Shown here in pieces: positions 19,586 to 29,058 of a stretch of 64,000 bases of DNA; positions within the stretch are counted from its first letter, which is position 1; every line of letters starts with the position of its first letter. A model generated the notes under the pieces. That model had not been told where the DNA came from. It did no database searches and worked only from the letters and a program-made list of their open reading frames with translations. The translations under genes were made by a program, and so were the position numbers. Source of the DNA: Crocinitomicaceae bacterium (GTDB lineage: Bacteria > Bacteroidota > Bacteroidia > Flavobacteriales_D > Crocinitomicaceae); contig JAGOBK010000004.1 of NCBI GenBank assembly GCA_017983465.1, positions 248,001 through 312,000 of the forward strand, written 5' to 3'.

Positions 19586-20137
19586 TTATTTTTTAATAAA
19601 TGGAAATCCAAATGCATCTAATAATGCTTTCGCTTCTTCATCACTAGCAGCTGATGTTACAAAAGTAATATCCATACCTAAAATACGGTTTACTTTGTCG
19701 ATATCAATCTCTGGAAAGATGATGTGTTCTTTCACTCCTAAGTTGAAATTACCACGTCCATCAAATCCTTTTGGATTAATACCACGGAAGTCACGAGTTC
19801 TTGGCAAAGCTACAGAAAGTAAACGATCTAAAAAGTCGTACATTCTATCTCCACGCAAGGTAACTTTCGTACCAATTGGCATTCCTTTACGTAATTTGAA
19901 GTTGGAAATATCTTTTTTAGACAATGTAGTAATGGCTTTTTGACCAGCGATTCGAGATAAATCGGCAGCAGCGCTATCGATTAATTTCTTGTCAGCTACC
20001 GCATCACCCATACCTTGGCTTAAAACGATTTTCTCTAATTTAGGAACACTCATAACGGATTTGTATCCGAAACGTTCCTGAAGCGTTTGCATAATCTCGC
20101 CTCTATACTTTTCTTTTAATCTTGGTGTGTAACTCAT
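19586..20137 (-). CDS. rplE: 50S ribosomal protein L5
   Basis: This 183-residue protein binds 5S rRNA and contacts the P-site tRNA. It contains [13 protein letters not shown], a [13 protein letters not shown] segment, and [16 protein letters not shown] followed by [13 protein letters not shown]. The start codon overlaps the rplX stop by one base (TAATG on the minus strand), so the two are translationally coupled. Confidence 0.98.
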   Translation of the reverse strand: MSYTPRLKEKYRGEIMQTLQERFGYKSVMSVPKLEKIVLSQGMGDAVADKKLIDSAAADLSRIAGQKAITTLSKKDISNFKLRKGMPIGTKVTLRGDRMYDFLDRLLSVALPRTRDFRGINPKGFDGRGNFNLGVKEHIIFPEIDIDKVNRILGMDITFVTSAASDEEAKALLDAFGFPFIKK

Positions 20138-20451
20138 TATTTAATCACCTCCCCTGATTTCTTTGAATAACGAACTAATTTTCCTTTCTCGTCTTTACGA
20201 CCGATGCGTGTAGCAATACCACCTACAACTACCATAAGGTTTGAGATGTGAAGTGTTCCTTCTTTCTCCTCAATACCACCTTGTGGGTTAGATGCACTTG
20301 GTTTGTTGTGCTTTTTAATCATGTTTACACCTGATACAGTAGCACGCATTTTCTCACGGTCGATGGAAGAGATTTTCCCTTCTTGACCTTTGGACTCACC
20401 TGAAATCACTTTCACGGTGTCTCCAACTTTAATGTGTAGTTTCTTCTGCAT
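20137..20451 (-). CDS. rplX: 50S ribosomal protein L24
   Basis: This 104-residue assembly initiator binds early to the 5' domain of 23S rRNA. The KOW motif is visible as [20 protein letters not shown], followed by [14 protein letters not shown] and the glycine-rich GGIEEKEG. Its stop overlaps the rplE start by one base. Confidence 0.97.
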   Translation of the reverse strand: MQKKLHIKVGDTVKVISGESKGQEGKISSIDREKMRATVSGVNMIKKHNKPSASNPQGGIEEKEGTLHISNLMVVVGGIATRIGRKDEKGKLVRYSKKSGEVIK

Positions 20452-20461
20452 TTTTCAATAA

Positions 20462-20830
20462 TTATAACACCTCAGGTGCTAGTGAAACAATTTTCATGTA
20501 GTTATTCTCTCTCAATTCACGAGCAACTGGTCCGAAAATACGTGTACCTCTCATTTCACCACCTTGGTTTAAGATCACACAAGCGTTATCATCGAAACGG
20601 ATGTAAGATCCGTCAGGACGACGAATTTCTTTCTTAGTGCGAACAACTACTGCTTTCGCAACGGACCCTTTTTTTACTGCTCCGTTTGGCATAGCGCTTT
20701 TTACAGCTACTACAATTTTGTCACCTACGGAAGCATAACGTCTTCTCGTTCCGCCTAAAACTCGGATGCACAATACTTCTTTGGCTCCTGAATTGTCTGC
20801 AACTGATAGTCTGGATTCTGTTTGTATCAT
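20462..20830 (-). CDS. rplN: 50S ribosomal protein L14
   Basis: This 122-residue protein contacts 16S rRNA across the subunit interface. It has [21 protein letters not shown] and the signature [25 protein letters not shown] within about residues 67-93, and ends with [24 protein letters not shown]. It is the first gene after rpsQ in the spc part. Confidence 0.98.
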   Translation of the reverse strand: MIQTESRLSVADNSGAKEVLCIRVLGGTRRRYASVGDKIVVAVKSAMPNGAVKKGSVAKAVVVRTKKEIRRPDGSYIRFDDNACVILNQGGEMRGTRIFGPVARELRENNYMKIVSLAPEVL

Positions 20831-20838
20831 CTCTCCGG

Positions 20839-21105
20839 TTATTTAGCTCTTTCAACAATTTCTACTAATCTCCAGTTCTTTGATTTACTCAAAGGACGTG
20901 TTTCCATGATTTTAACAACATCACCAATGTGGCAATCGTTTGTTTCATCATGTGCAACGAATTTAGTGGTCATTTTTACGAATTTCCCGTATTTCGGGTG
21001 CTTCACTTTACGCTCCACAGCAACTACGATAGATTTCTCCATTTTGTTACTCGTAACGACACCAATTCTTTCTTTTCTTAAATTTCGATTTTCTTCCATG
21101 TTCAT
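20839..21105 (-). CDS. rpsQ: 30S ribosomal protein S17
   Basis: This OB-fold protein of 86-88 residues binds the 5' domain of 16S rRNA. Family marks are [21 protein letters not shown], and [19 protein letters not shown]. The start could be the ATG at 21105 or the one at 21099 (giving MEENRN), which would be closer to relatives; the difference is two residues. Confidence 0.97.
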   Translation of the reverse strand: MNMEENRNLRKERIGVVTSNKMEKSIVVAVERKVKHPKYGKFVKMTTKFVAHDETNDCHIGDVVKIMETRPLSKSKNWRLVEIVERAK

Positions 21106-21120
21106 TTTTTTAGTTCAAGC

Positions 21121-21315
21121 CTAAGCTTGATTTGAACGTTTTGTTAATTCTGTACTCAATCTTGCAACCGTTTTGCGCATTGCTGTAATGCGTAATGGAT
21201 TTTCAATTGGCGCCATGCGGTGAGTCAATTTTAAATTAGACAATTGTCCTTTGACGTCAACTAGACGATTTTTTAAATCCTCAATCGATAGTTTATTGAT
21301 TTCTGCTTGTTTCAT
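21121..21315 (-). CDS. rpmC: 50S ribosomal protein L29
   Basis: This 64-residue two-helix protein sits near the tunnel exit, where trigger factor and SRP dock via L23. EINKLSIEDLKNRLVDVKGQ and RLTHRMAPIENPLRITAMR-like residues are typical of the family (here LKLTHRMAPIENPLRI). It lies between rplP and rpsQ. Confidence 0.96.
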   Translation of the reverse strand: MKQAEINKLSIEDLKNRLVDVKGQLSNLKLTHRMAPIENPLRITAMRKTVARLSTELTKRSNQA

Positions 21316-21324
21316 GTTTCAATC

Positions 21325-21750
21325 TTAAATTGGTAAAACATAATCGTTTCGAACAATGAATTTACACTTCACAGGTAACTTCTGTGCAGCTAAACGCATA
21401 GCTTCTTTTGCGATTTCGTAAGGTACTCCGTCTGCTTCAAACATGATGCAACCCGGTTTAATCACCGCAACCCAGTGACTAGGAGCTCCCTTACCTTTAC
21501 CCATACGTACTTCAGCTGGCTTAGAGGTCACCGGCTTGTCTGGGAAAATTCGGATCCAAACTTTTCCTTCACGCTTCATGTATCGAGTAACGGCGATACG
21601 GGAAGCTTCAATTTGACGTGAAGTAATCCATCCTGGTTCCAAAGCCTTTAATCCGAAAGAACCAAATGCAATTGTCGAACCTCTGTGCGCCAATCCACGA
21701 TTTCTTCCTTTCTGTACTCTTCTAAATTTTGTTCTCTTAGGCTGTAACAT
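21325..21750 (-). CDS. rplP: 50S ribosomal protein L16
   Basis: This 141-residue protein lies near the A site and peptidyl-transferase centre. [19 protein letters not shown], then [19 protein letters not shown] and [18 protein letters not shown], are diagnostic. The order rpsC-rplP-rpmC is that of the S10 operon. Confidence 0.98.
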   Translation of the reverse strand: MLQPKRTKFRRVQKGRNRGLAHRGSTIAFGSFGLKALEPGWITSRQIEASRIAVTRYMKREGKVWIRIFPDKPVTSKPAEVRMGKGKGAPSHWVAVIKPGCIMFEADGVPYEIAKEAMRLAAQKLPVKCKFIVRNDYVLPI

Positions 21751-21775
21751 TTCCTGTTAATTTAACTGTCTCTAA

Positions 21776-22501
21776 TTACTTTTTCTTTCTCTTGAACGAT
21801 GCAGGTTTGCGATCGCCACCATTGTTGTTGTTTCCGTTACCAGTTGCTACACCGATATTTGGAGATAAGTCGCGCTTACCATAAACTTCACCACGGCAAA
21901 TCCAAACTTTGATACCCAAACGACCATAAGTCGTGTGTGCTTCAGATAATGCATAGTCGATGTCTGCTCTAAATGTATGAAGCGGTGTTCTACCATCTTT
22001 ATACATTTCAGAACGTGCCATCTCTGCACCATTCAAACGTCCAGAAATCTTGATTTTAATTCCTTCTGCACCCATTCTCATTGTTCCTGCGATCGCCATT
22101 TTAATAGCGCGACGGAAAGAGATACGTGCTTCAAGTTGACGAGCAACTCCATCAGCTACCAATCGAGCATCCAATTCTGGACGTTTCACCTCAAAGATAT
22201 TGATTTGAATTTCTTTTTTCGTCAATTTTTTTAACTCTTCTTTTAGTTTGTCAACCTCTTGACCACCTTTTCCAATGATTACTCCTGGACGAGCGGTGTT
22301 GATGGTAACAGTTACTAACTTCAAGGTACGTTCGATGATGATTTTAGCAATGCTTGCTTTCGCCAATCGAGCGCTCAAATATTTACGGATTTGGTCATCT
22401 TCTACAATTTTATCTTTGTAGTCCTTACCTCCATACCAATTTGACTCCCATCCGGTGATGTAACCTAGTCTATTTCCAATTGGATTTGTCTTTTGTCCCA
22501 T
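21776..22501 (-). CDS. rpsC: 30S ribosomal protein S3
   Basis: This 241-residue protein forms part of the mRNA entry channel. [13 protein letters not shown] starts the protein; the KH type II domain has [22 protein letters not shown] (about 70-91), and the C-terminal domain has [14 protein letters not shown]. It ends with an Asn/Gly-rich then Lys-rich tail, about residues 215-241 (GNGNNNNGG), a lineage-specific extension likely to be flexible. Confidence 0.97.
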   Translation of the reverse strand: MGQKTNPIGNRLGYITGWESNWYGGKDYKDKIVEDDQIRKYLSARLAKASIAKIIIERTLKLVTVTINTARPGVIIGKGGQEVDKLKEELKKLTKKEIQINIFEVKRPELDARLVADGVARQLEARISFRRAIKMAIAGTMRMGAEGIKIKISGRLNGAEMARSEMYKDGRTPLHTFRADIDYALSEAHTTYGRLGIKVWICRGEVYGKRDLSPNIGVATGNGNNNNGGDRKPASFKRKKK

Positions 22502-22510
22502 TTCTTAAAC

Positions 22511-22906
22511 TTATTTAGTACCGTCAACTACGATCGTAACGTGGTTCGATCTTTTTCTAATTCTGTGTGCTCTACCTTGTGGTGCTGGTTGAATTCTCTT
22601 CAACATTGTTCCACCACCAACTTCAACGCGACTAACAACTAACTTTTCTTGACTAATGTCAGAACCTTCGTTTTTAGTTTCCCAGTTAGCAATTGCAGAA
22701 CGCAATAACTTTCCTAGACTTGTCGAAGCAACTTTTCCATTGAATTGTAAAATGTTCAATGCTTTGTTTACTTCAACACCGCGAATTAAATCAGCAACTA
22801 ATCTCATCTTACGAGGAGAGATTCCCGAATTATTCAAATGCGCAATCGCAATTGACTTCTTGTTTTCTTTAAGCTGTTCAGCTCTTAAGCGTTTTCTGGC
22901 TCCCAT
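22511..22906 (-). CDS. rplV: 50S ribosomal protein L22
   Basis: This 131-residue protein lines the peptide exit tunnel. The core has [14 protein letters not shown], and the tunnel-hairpin region has [21 protein letters not shown] with the conserved [13 protein letters not shown] end. The Lys/Met residues at the loop tip are those linked to macrolide sensitivity in other species; no unusual change is evident. Confidence 0.97.
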   Translation of the reverse strand: MGARKRLRAEQLKENKKSIAIAHLNNSGISPRKMRLVADLIRGVEVNKALNILQFNGKVASTSLGKLLRSAIANWETKNEGSDISQEKLVVSRVEVGGGTMLKRIQPAPQGRAHRIRKRSNHVTIVVDGTK

Positions 22907-22920
22907 GACTGCTTTAAATC

Positions 22921-23199
22921 TTAACGTTTCTTATCTTTTTTATTACCTCCATGCCCACGGAAATTGCGGGTAGGGGAGAACTCTCCTAGTTTGTGACCAA
23001 CCATGTTCTCAGTTGCAAATACCGGAATAAATTTGTTTCCGTTGTGAACTGCGAAGGTTAATCCAACAAATTCAGGTGTAATTGTAGACGCTCGAGACCA
23101 AGTTTTAATTACAGCCTTGCTGCTAGCAGCTTGAGCATCGTCAACTCTTTTCATTAATTTATAATGAACGAATGGCGGTTTCTTTAATGAACGACTCAT
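22921..23199 (-). CDS. rpsS: 30S ribosomal protein S19
   Basis: This 92-residue protein of the 30S head interacts with S13. [20 protein letters not shown], then [24 protein letters not shown] and [16 protein letters not shown], match S19 along the full length. It lies between rplB and rplV as expected. Confidence 0.98.
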   Translation of the reverse strand: MSRSLKKPPFVHYKLMKRVDDAQAASSKAVIKTWSRASTITPEFVGLTFAVHNGNKFIPVFATENMVGHKLGEFSPTRNFRGHGGNKKDKKR

Positions 23200-23202
23200 A
23201 TC

Positions 23203-24027
23203 CTATTTTTTTCTTCTTTCTACAATAAACTTATCAGAATACTTGCTTTTGGATCTTGTTTTGAATCCTTTAGCAGGCATACCATTTCTCGATCTTGGGT
23301 GTCCTCCAGAATTTCTTCCTTCACCACCACCCATCGGGTGATCAACAGGGTTCATAACCACACCACGAACACGTGGACGACGGCCTAACCATCTTGAGCG
23401 ACCAGCTTTTCCAGATACGACTAAGTTGTGTTCAGAGTTTGATACTGAACCTATTGTAGCTAGACAAGTAGTTAAGATCATTCGAGTTTCACCTGAAGGC
23501 ATTTTGATGATTGCATATTTGCCATCACGTGCATTCAATTGTGCATACGTTCCAGCTCCTCTTGCAATCACTCCACCAGCTCCTGGTTTCAACTCGATGT
23601 TGTGAATCACTGTCCCTAATGGAACATCTGATAAGAACATCGCGTGACCAACATTTGGTGTTGCGCTTTTACCGGATAAAATCTGATCTCCAACTTTCAT
23701 TCCAGTCGGAGCGATAATGTATCGTTTCTCTCCATCTGCGTAAAACAAAAGTGCAATATTTGCCGTTCTGTTTGGATCGTATTCAATTGTTTTAACCGTT
23801 GCAGGAATATCAAATTTGTTACGTTTGAAATCGATGATACGATATTTTTGTTTATGACCACCACCTAAGTAGCGCATTGTCATACGACCGTCGTTATTAC
23901 GACCACCGCTTTTCTTCATACTTGAAACCAAGCTTTTTTCAGGTGAAGATGCTGTAATTTCAGCGAACTCCATAGCCACTTTGTGACGTTGACCTGGTGT
24001 TGTTGGTTTGAATTTTTTAAGACTCAT
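23203..24027 (-). CDS. rplB: 50S ribosomal protein L2
   Basis: This 274-residue protein is needed for subunit joining and the peptidyl-transferase centre. The N-terminal OB domain has [19 protein letters not shown]. The C-terminal domain has [18 protein letters not shown] and the highly conserved [21 protein letters not shown] with the functionally important His of the HPxGGG motif. Size is standard. Confidence 0.98.
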   Translation of the reverse strand: MSLKKFKPTTPGQRHKVAMEFAEITASSPEKSLVSSMKKSGGRNNDGRMTMRYLGGGHKQKYRIIDFKRNKFDIPATVKTIEYDPNRTANIALLFYADGEKRYIIAPTGMKVGDQILSGKSATPNVGHAMFLSDVPLGTVIHNIELKPGAGGVIARGAGTYAQLNARDGKYAIIKMPSGETRMILTTCLATIGSVSNSEHNLVVSGKAGRSRWLGRRPRVRGVVMNPVDHPMGGGEGRNSGGHPRSRNGMPAKGFKTRSKSKYSDKFIVERRKK

Positions 24028-24036
24028 GGTTGAACA

Positions 24037-24333
24037 TTAATAATTGTTAAATAAATCAATGGTTTCACCATCTGCTACGGTTACGACAGCCTTTTTCCAT
24101 TGTTTACTTTTTTGTTCAACAATGCCTTTATTGGTGTACTTCACAGAGGATTTACCACCACCATAATTTAATGTATGAACATCTGTGACATGTACTCCAT
24201 ACACCTTCTCGATGGCGTTTTTAATCTCAATTTTATTAGCCGTACGAGTCACCTCGAAAGTAAAGCGATTCATTCGCTCACTTTGCAAAGTTGCTTTCTC
24301 AGTAATGATCGGCTTTCTAATAATTGTATGCAT
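24037..24333 (-). CDS. rplW: 50S ribosomal protein L23
   Basis: This 98-residue protein at the tunnel exit is the docking point for trigger factor and SRP. It contains IIRKPIITEKATLQSE and IKNAIEKVYGVHVTDVHTLNYGG, typical family segments. The conserved Glu used by trigger factor is likely in the IITEKA region. Trigger factor itself is encoded at 57258-58610. Confidence 0.97.
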   Translation of the reverse strand: MHTIIRKPIITEKATLQSERMNRFTFEVTRTANKIEIKNAIEKVYGVHVTDVHTLNYGGGKSSVKYTNKGIVEQKSKQWKKAVVTVADGETIDLFNNY

Positions 24334-24338
24334 AACGT

Positions 24339-24962
24339 TTAGTTAAGAATAGTTTGAATTTTATCTATTGAGCTTGCAGCCAAGACAACTTTCCCAGCAT
24401 TCAATACATCAAATGTATTAAACGAGTCTGCTGTTACGACTTTCACTCTTCCAAGGTTACGTGCCGCTAAGTATACGTTGTCTGTTTTCTCTGCAAGAAT
24501 CAACAATACTTTTTGGTTTTCCAAGTTCAATGAAGCTAATAACGCTTTGAAGTCTTTTGTTTTTGCATTCAAATTCAAATCTTCAATAATCATTAATCCA
24601 TCATTCTTCGCTTTGAACGAGAAAGCTGATTTACGCGCAAGACGTTTCAATTTCACGTTTAATTTGAAGTGGTAGTTTCTAGGGCGTGGGCCGAAAATAC
24701 GTCCACCTCCTACACGAGTACCTGATTTAGCGCTACCCGCACGTGCACCACCCGTACCTTTTTGTTTTTTCAACTTTTTAGTTGATCCAGCAATTTCGGC
24801 ACGCTCTTTTGATTTGTGCGTTCCTTGACGACGGTTCGCCAAGTGTTGTTTTACATCCAAGTAAATGGCGTGGTTGTTTGGTTCGATTCCAAAAACCTCC
24901 TCTGAAAGTGTTACTGACTTCGCAGTAGCTACTCCTTTTGAATCGTATATTTTCAGTTTCAT
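24339..24962 (-). CDS. rplD: 50S ribosomal protein L4
   Basis: This 207-residue protein has a globular domain on the surface and a long loop (about 45-95) that reaches into the exit tunnel: RRQGTHKSKERAEIAGSTKK, then KQKGTGGARAGSAKSGTRVGGG. In E. coli L4 also represses the S10 operon; no matching leader is visible here because rpsJ follows fusA closely. Its start codon shares one base with the rplC stop, so they are coupled. Confidence 0.97.
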   Translation of the reverse strand: MKLKIYDSKGVATAKSVTLSEEVFGIEPNNHAIYLDVKQHLANRRQGTHKSKERAEIAGSTKKLKKQKGTGGARAGSAKSGTRVGGGRIFGPRPRNYHFKLNVKLKRLARKSAFSFKAKNDGLMIIEDLNLNAKTKDFKALLASLNLENQKVLLILAEKTDNVYLAARNLGRVKVVTADSFNTFDVLNAGKVVLAASSIDKIQTILN

Positions 24963-25576
24963 TACTTGTTAATTGTTACAGTTGAACCATTTGCACCTGG
25001 AATCGATCCTTTAATGATCACTAGATTCTTTTCTGCAATTACCTTTAACACTTGTAGGTTTGAAGCCAATCTTCTTTTGTTACCCATTTGACCAGCCATT
25101 CGCATACCTTTAAATACACGAGCTGGATAAGAACAAGCTCCGATTGAACCTGGTGCACGCAGCCTGTTGTGCTGACCGTGTGTTGCTTGACCAACCCCAC
25201 CAAATCCGTGTCTTCTTACTACCCCTTGGAAACCTTTACCTTTCGTGGTTCCAATGACGTCAACAAACTCTCCTTCTTCGAAGATGTCAACTAAAACAGT
25301 ATCTCCTAAGTTTGCTTGATCGAATCCTTTGAATTCAACCAACTTCGCTTTTGGAGAAGTGTTCGCTTTTTTGAAATGGCCCTTCAACGCATTCGGAGTA
25401 TTCTTTTCTTTCTTCTCTCCGAACCCTAACTGAACTGCTTCGTAACCATCTCTGTCTTGTGTTTTTATTTGGGTCACAACACAAGGACCAGCTTCAATAA
25501 CCGTGCATGGTAAAGATTTACCCTCGGCACTATAGATGCTAGTCATCCCGATTTTACGTCCAATAATTCCTGGCAT
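24962..25576 (-). CDS. rplC: 50S ribosomal protein L3
   Basis: This 204-residue protein initiates 50S assembly. [20 protein letters not shown] starts the protein; the long loop toward the peptidyl-transferase centre has [19 protein letters not shown] and [20 protein letters not shown], with the Gln that is methylated in E. coli in the conserved GQ... motif region. The rplD start overlaps its stop by one base. Confidence 0.97.
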   Translation of the reverse strand: MPGIIGRKIGMTSIYSAEGKSLPCTVIEAGPCVVTQIKTQDRDGYEAVQLGFGEKKEKNTPNALKGHFKKANTSPKAKLVEFKGFDQANLGDTVLVDIFEEGEFVDVIGTTKGKGFQGVVRRHGFGGVGQATHGQHNRLRAPGSIGACSYPARVFKGMRMAGQMGNKRRLASNLQVLKVIAEKNLVIIKGSIPGANGSTVTINK

Positions 25577-25593
25577 ATACTAGTTGTTAAAAA

Positions 25594-25899
25594 TTACACT
25601 TTAATTTCTACGTCAACTCCACTTGGAAGTTCCAATTTCATCAACGCATCTACTGTTTTTGATGAACTACTATAAATGTCCATCAATCTTTTGTACGCAC
25701 ACAACTCAAATTGCTCACGCGCTTTTTTGTTAACGTGTGGTGAACGCAATACAGTATAGATTCTTTTGTGAGTTGGAAGTGGAATTGGTCCACTTACTAC
25801 AGCACCAGTTGATTTTACTGTTTTTACGATTTTCTCCGCAGATTTATCTAGGAGGTTGTGATCGTACGATTTTAATTTAATTCTAATTTTTTGGCTCAT
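25594..25899 (-). CDS. rpsJ: 30S ribosomal protein S10
   Basis: This 101-residue protein is both a 30S head protein and the NusE antitermination factor. [25 protein letters not shown], then [30 protein letters not shown] (about 36-65), define the family. The gene follows fusA by 12 bases with no tuf gene in between, so S10 and str genes form one transcript. Confidence 0.98.
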   Translation of the reverse strand: MSQKIRIKLKSYDHNLLDKSAEKIVKTVKSTGAVVSGPIPLPTHKRIYTVLRSPHVNKKAREQFELCAYKRLMDIYSSSSKTVDALMKLELPSGVDVEIKV

Positions 25900-25911
25900 C
25901 TGATTTTTCTT

Positions 25912-28017
25912 TTAAGCTGTGACTTTACCATTTGCTTTTGCTACTACATCCTCAGCAACGTTTTTAGGTGCCTCTGAGTAATGTGAGAATTCCATAGAAG
26001 AACTAGCACGTCCTGAAGTAATCGTACGTAACTGAGTTACATATCCAAACATTTCAGAAAGTGGAACGTCTGCTTTCAATACTTTCGCACCGTTACGGTC
26101 ATCCATACCACGCATCATACCACGTCTTCTGTTTAAGTCACCTACAACATCACCCATGTTTTCTTCTGGAGTAACAACCTCTAATTTCATGATAGGCTCC
26201 AATAAGATTGGACTACATGCTTTAAGAGCTGCTCTGTATGCCATACGTGCACAAAGTTCAAAGGATAAAGAATCTGAATCGACTGCGTGGAAAGATCCAT
26301 CAATCAATTCAACTTTCATCGCTTCAATAGGGTATCCAGCAAGAACTCCATTTTTCATGGAATCTTTGAATCCTTTCTCAACAGATGGAACGAATTCACG
26401 AGGAATGTTACCACCTTTGATGCTATTGATGAATTCAAGACCTGATTTCTCTTCGTTATCTTGAGCAGAAATTTTAACCAAGATGTCCGCAAATTTACCA
26501 CGACCACCAGATTGTTTTTTGTAAACCTCTCTGTGGCTTGTTTGACCTGTAATAGCCTCACGGTAAGTAACTTGTGGCGCTCCTTGATTCACCTCTACTT
26601 TAAACTCTCTTTTCAAACGGTCGATGATGATCTCTAAGTGAAGCTCACCCATTCCTGAGATAATCGTTTGTCCTGATTCCTCATCTGTGTTAACACGGAA
26701 TGTTGGATCTTCTTCAGAAAGTTTAGATAAACCGATAGATAAACGGTCAGTATCTGCTTGTGTTTTAGGCTCGATAGCTAAACCGATAACTGGATCTGGG
26801 AACACCATTGACTCAAGTACGATTGGTGCATTCTCAGCACACAATGTATCTCCTGTTTTGATGTCTTTAAATCCAACAACAGCTCCGATATCTCCTGCTC
26901 CTAATTCACTAATTTGATTTTGCTTATTAGCGTGCATTTGGAAGATACGAGAAATACGCTCTTTGTTGTCTGAACGTGTGTTCAATATATAAGAACCTGC
27001 TTCTAATTTTCCTGAATAAGCACGAACGAAACATAAACGTCCAACAAAAGGGTCAGTAGCAATTTTAAATGCCAATCCTGCAAAAGGTTCGTCGTAAGAT
27101 GGCTTACGTAATTCTTCTTTATCAGTTTTTGGATTAGTACCAACAACACCTTCGATGTCCATTGGAGATGGAAGAATTTCCATTACCATGTCCAACATCG
27201 CTTGAACTCCTTTGTTTTTAAACGAAGAACCACACATCATTGGAACAACTTTTCCTGAGATTGTTGCTTCACGCAATGCGTTCAAAATTTCACGTTCTGT
27301 TAATGAATTTTCGTCTTCGAAGAATTTCTCCATCAAGGACTCATCAAATTCAGCAACTGCTTCTAGTAACTCGCTACGTAATTGACGTGCTTCGTCGATA
27401 ATGTCAGCTGGAATTTCGATTTCTTGGAATGTCATTCCGAAATCTTCTTCATTCCACGTAATACCTTTAAAGTTGATTAAGTCAACAACTCCTTTGAAAT
27501 TGTCTTCTTCACCAATATTAATTTGTAATGGTAATGCATGACTACCTAACATTGTTTTTACTTGACGACAAACATTTAAGAAATCTGCACCTTGACGGTC
27601 CATTTTATTAACGAATCCAATACGAGGAACGTTATAGTTGTTTGCCAAACGCCAGTTTGTCTCAGATTGAGGCTCAACACCATCAACAGCTGAAAACAAG
27701 AATACCAATCCATCTAATACACGTAATGAACGGTTTACTTCAACTGTAAAGTCAACGTGTCCTGGTGTATCAATAATGTTTACATGGTAGTTTTGACCTC
27801 TGTATTTCCAATCTAAAGTAGTTGCAGCAGAAGTAATCGTGATACCACGTTCTTGCTCTTGCTCCATCCAGTCCATTGTAGCAGCTCCATCATGAACTTC
27901 TCCAATTTTGTGACTCACACCACCGTAAAATAAGATACGCTCAGTCGTTGTTGTTTTTCCTGCATCAATGTGAGCAGCAATTCCGATGTTTCTTGTAAAT
28001 CTTAAATCTCTAGCCAT
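25912..28017 (-). CDS. fusA: elongation factor G
   Basis: This 701-residue GTPase drives translocation and, with RRF, ribosome recycling. The G domain has [15 protein letters not shown] (P-loop, about 16-30), [12 protein letters not shown] (switch I), DTPGHVDFT (switch II) and [10 protein letters not shown] (G4). Later domains include [15 protein letters not shown] (domain V region) and the C-terminal [14 protein letters not shown]. No fusidic-acid-type change can be asserted without alignment. It lies between rpsG and rpsJ. Confidence 0.98.
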   Translation of the reverse strand: MARDLRFTRNIGIAAHIDAGKTTTTERILFYGGVSHKIGEVHDGAATMDWMEQEQERGITITSAATTLDWKYRGQNYHVNIIDTPGHVDFTVEVNRSLRVLDGLVFLFSAVDGVEPQSETNWRLANNYNVPRIGFVNKMDRQGADFLNVCRQVKTMLGSHALPLQINIGEEDNFKGVVDLINFKGITWNEEDFGMTFQEIEIPADIIDEARQLRSELLEAVAEFDESLMEKFFEDENSLTEREILNALREATISGKVVPMMCGSSFKNKGVQAMLDMVMEILPSPMDIEGVVGTNPKTDKEELRKPSYDEPFAGLAFKIATDPFVGRLCFVRAYSGKLEAGSYILNTRSDNKERISRIFQMHANKQNQISELGAGDIGAVVGFKDIKTGDTLCAENAPIVLESMVFPDPVIGLAIEPKTQADTDRLSIGLSKLSEEDPTFRVNTDEESGQTIISGMGELHLEIIIDRLKREFKVEVNQGAPQVTYREAITGQTSHREVYKKQSGGRGKFADILVKISAQDNEEKSGLEFINSIKGGNIPREFVPSVEKGFKDSMKNGVLAGYPIEAMKVELIDGSFHAVDSDSLSFELCARMAYRAALKACSPILLEPIMKLEVVTPEENMGDVVGDLNRRRGMMRGMDDRNGAKVLKADVPLSEMFGYVTQLRTITSGRASSSMEFSHYSEAPKNVAEDVVAKANGKVTA

Positions 28018-28020
28018 GTC

Positions 28021-28491
28021 TTAGAATCTGAAATGTGAAAATGCTTTGTTTGCTTCCGCCATACGCATTGTATCTTCTTTCTTCTTAAATGCAGCACCTT
28101 CTTCTTTTGAAGCAGCGATGATTTCAGAAGCAAGTCTTTGAGACATTGTCTTTTCGTTACGTTTACGTGCATATCCGATTAACCATTTCATAGCTAGGGA
28201 TGCTTTACGCTCTTCACGAACGGGAGTAGGGATTTGGAAAGTAGCTCCACCTACGCGGCGACTTCTAACCTCAACAGCTGGAGTAACATTTTCTAATGCT
28301 TTTCTCCAAACGTCTAATCCTTCTGTTTCTTCTATTTTTTTATCTACGATTTCAATTGCATCGTAAAATAAACGGAATGCTAAACTTTTTTTACCATCTA
28401 GCATTAAATTGTTTACAAATTTTGTTACTACTTGATCGTTAAATTTCGGATCTGGTAGAATCGCAATTTTCTTGGCTTTTCTTCTTCTCAT
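28021..28491 (-). CDS. rpsG: 30S ribosomal protein S7
   Basis: This 156-residue protein nucleates assembly of the 30S head and contacts E-site t[20 protein letters not shown], then [22 protein letters not shown] and [19 protein letters not shown], are diagnostic. It ends three bases before fusA, and in E. coli it represses the str operon through the rpsL-rpsG spacer; here that spacer is only about 16 bases. Confidence 0.98.
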   Translation of the reverse strand: MRRRKAKKIAILPDPKFNDQVVTKFVNNLMLDGKKSLAFRLFYDAIEIVDKKIEETEGLDVWRKALENVTPAVEVRSRRVGGATFQIPTPVREERKASLAMKWLIGYARKRNEKTMSQRLASEIIAASKEEGAAFKKKEDTMRMAEANKAFSHFRF

Positions 28492-28507
28492 TTTGTAAAG
28501 CTTTTAA

Positions 28508-28885
28508 TTATTTCTGCTTAGGACGTTTAGTACCATATTTGGATCTTCTCTGGCTACGACCTTGAACTCCGGCCGTATCCTCTGCACCACGAACAATGTG
28601 GTAACGTACCCCTGGAAGGTCTTTAACCCTTCCTCCTCGCACAAGTACTAATGAGTGTTCTTGAAGATTGTGGCCTTCACCACCGATGTAAGCGTTGACT
28701 TCTTTTCCGTTCGTTAAGCGAACACGCGCCACTTTACGCATAGCCGAGTTTGGCTTCTTAGGCGTAGTCGTGTAAACACGAACACACACACCTTTACGTT
28801 GTGGACATGAATCAAGCGCAGCGGACTTACTCTTCTTCACCACCGCAGTTCTTCCTTTGCGAACTAACTGTTGAATAGTTGGCAT
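28508..28885 (-). CDS. rpsL: 30S ribosomal protein S12
   Basis: This 125-residue protein controls decoding accuracy at the A site. [19 protein letters not shown] includes Lys residues 43 and 44, and [12 protein letters not shown] includes the second Lys, both the forms normally linked to streptomycin sensitivity. I chose the ATG at 28885; the longer frame adds 19 unrelated residues that cover the promoter. It is the first gene of the str-S10-spc-alpha superoperon. Confidence 0.97.
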   Translation of the reverse strand: MPTIQQLVRKGRTAVVKKSKSAALDSCPQRKGVCVRVYTTTPKKPNSAMRKVARVRLTNGKEVNAYIGGEGHNLQEHSLVLVRGGRVKDLPGVRYHIVRGAEDTAGVQGRSQRRSKYGTKRPKQK

Positions 28886-28915
28886 AAAATACTCTTGTTT
28901 TAAAATAAATAATAA

Positions 28916-28937
28916 CCCCCAAACGTACTTTGAGGGG
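28916..28937 (-). promoter_or_regulatory. 5'-end hairpin in the rpsL leader
   Basis: The predicted transcript starts with a stem of about 8 pairs (CCC-U-CAAA with UUUG-G-GGG around a 5-base loop, one U-G pair). A stem at the very 5' end can protect mRNA or bind a regulator. Role is inferred. Confidence 0.35.
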
Positions 28938-28939
28938 TG

Positions 28940-28969
28940 CAAAGATAACTATTTATTTTTATAAACCAA
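28940..28969 (-). promoter_or_regulatory. main promoter of the ribosomal superoperon
   Basis: On the minus strand a TTGG element (28966-28969), 18 bases, then TATCTTTG (28940-28947) matches the Bacteroidota promoter pattern. The leader to the rpsL ATG would be about 50 bases. A hairpin (28916-28937) begins almost at the predicted transcription start. Confidence 0.75.
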
Positions 28970-29058
28970 GAGTGTTTGAAAAAATATCGTCTTTTTATTG
29001 CTTGATTATCAAAAATAAACGTGCAGGATAGATTTCTTTTTTTATTTTATGATTGATC

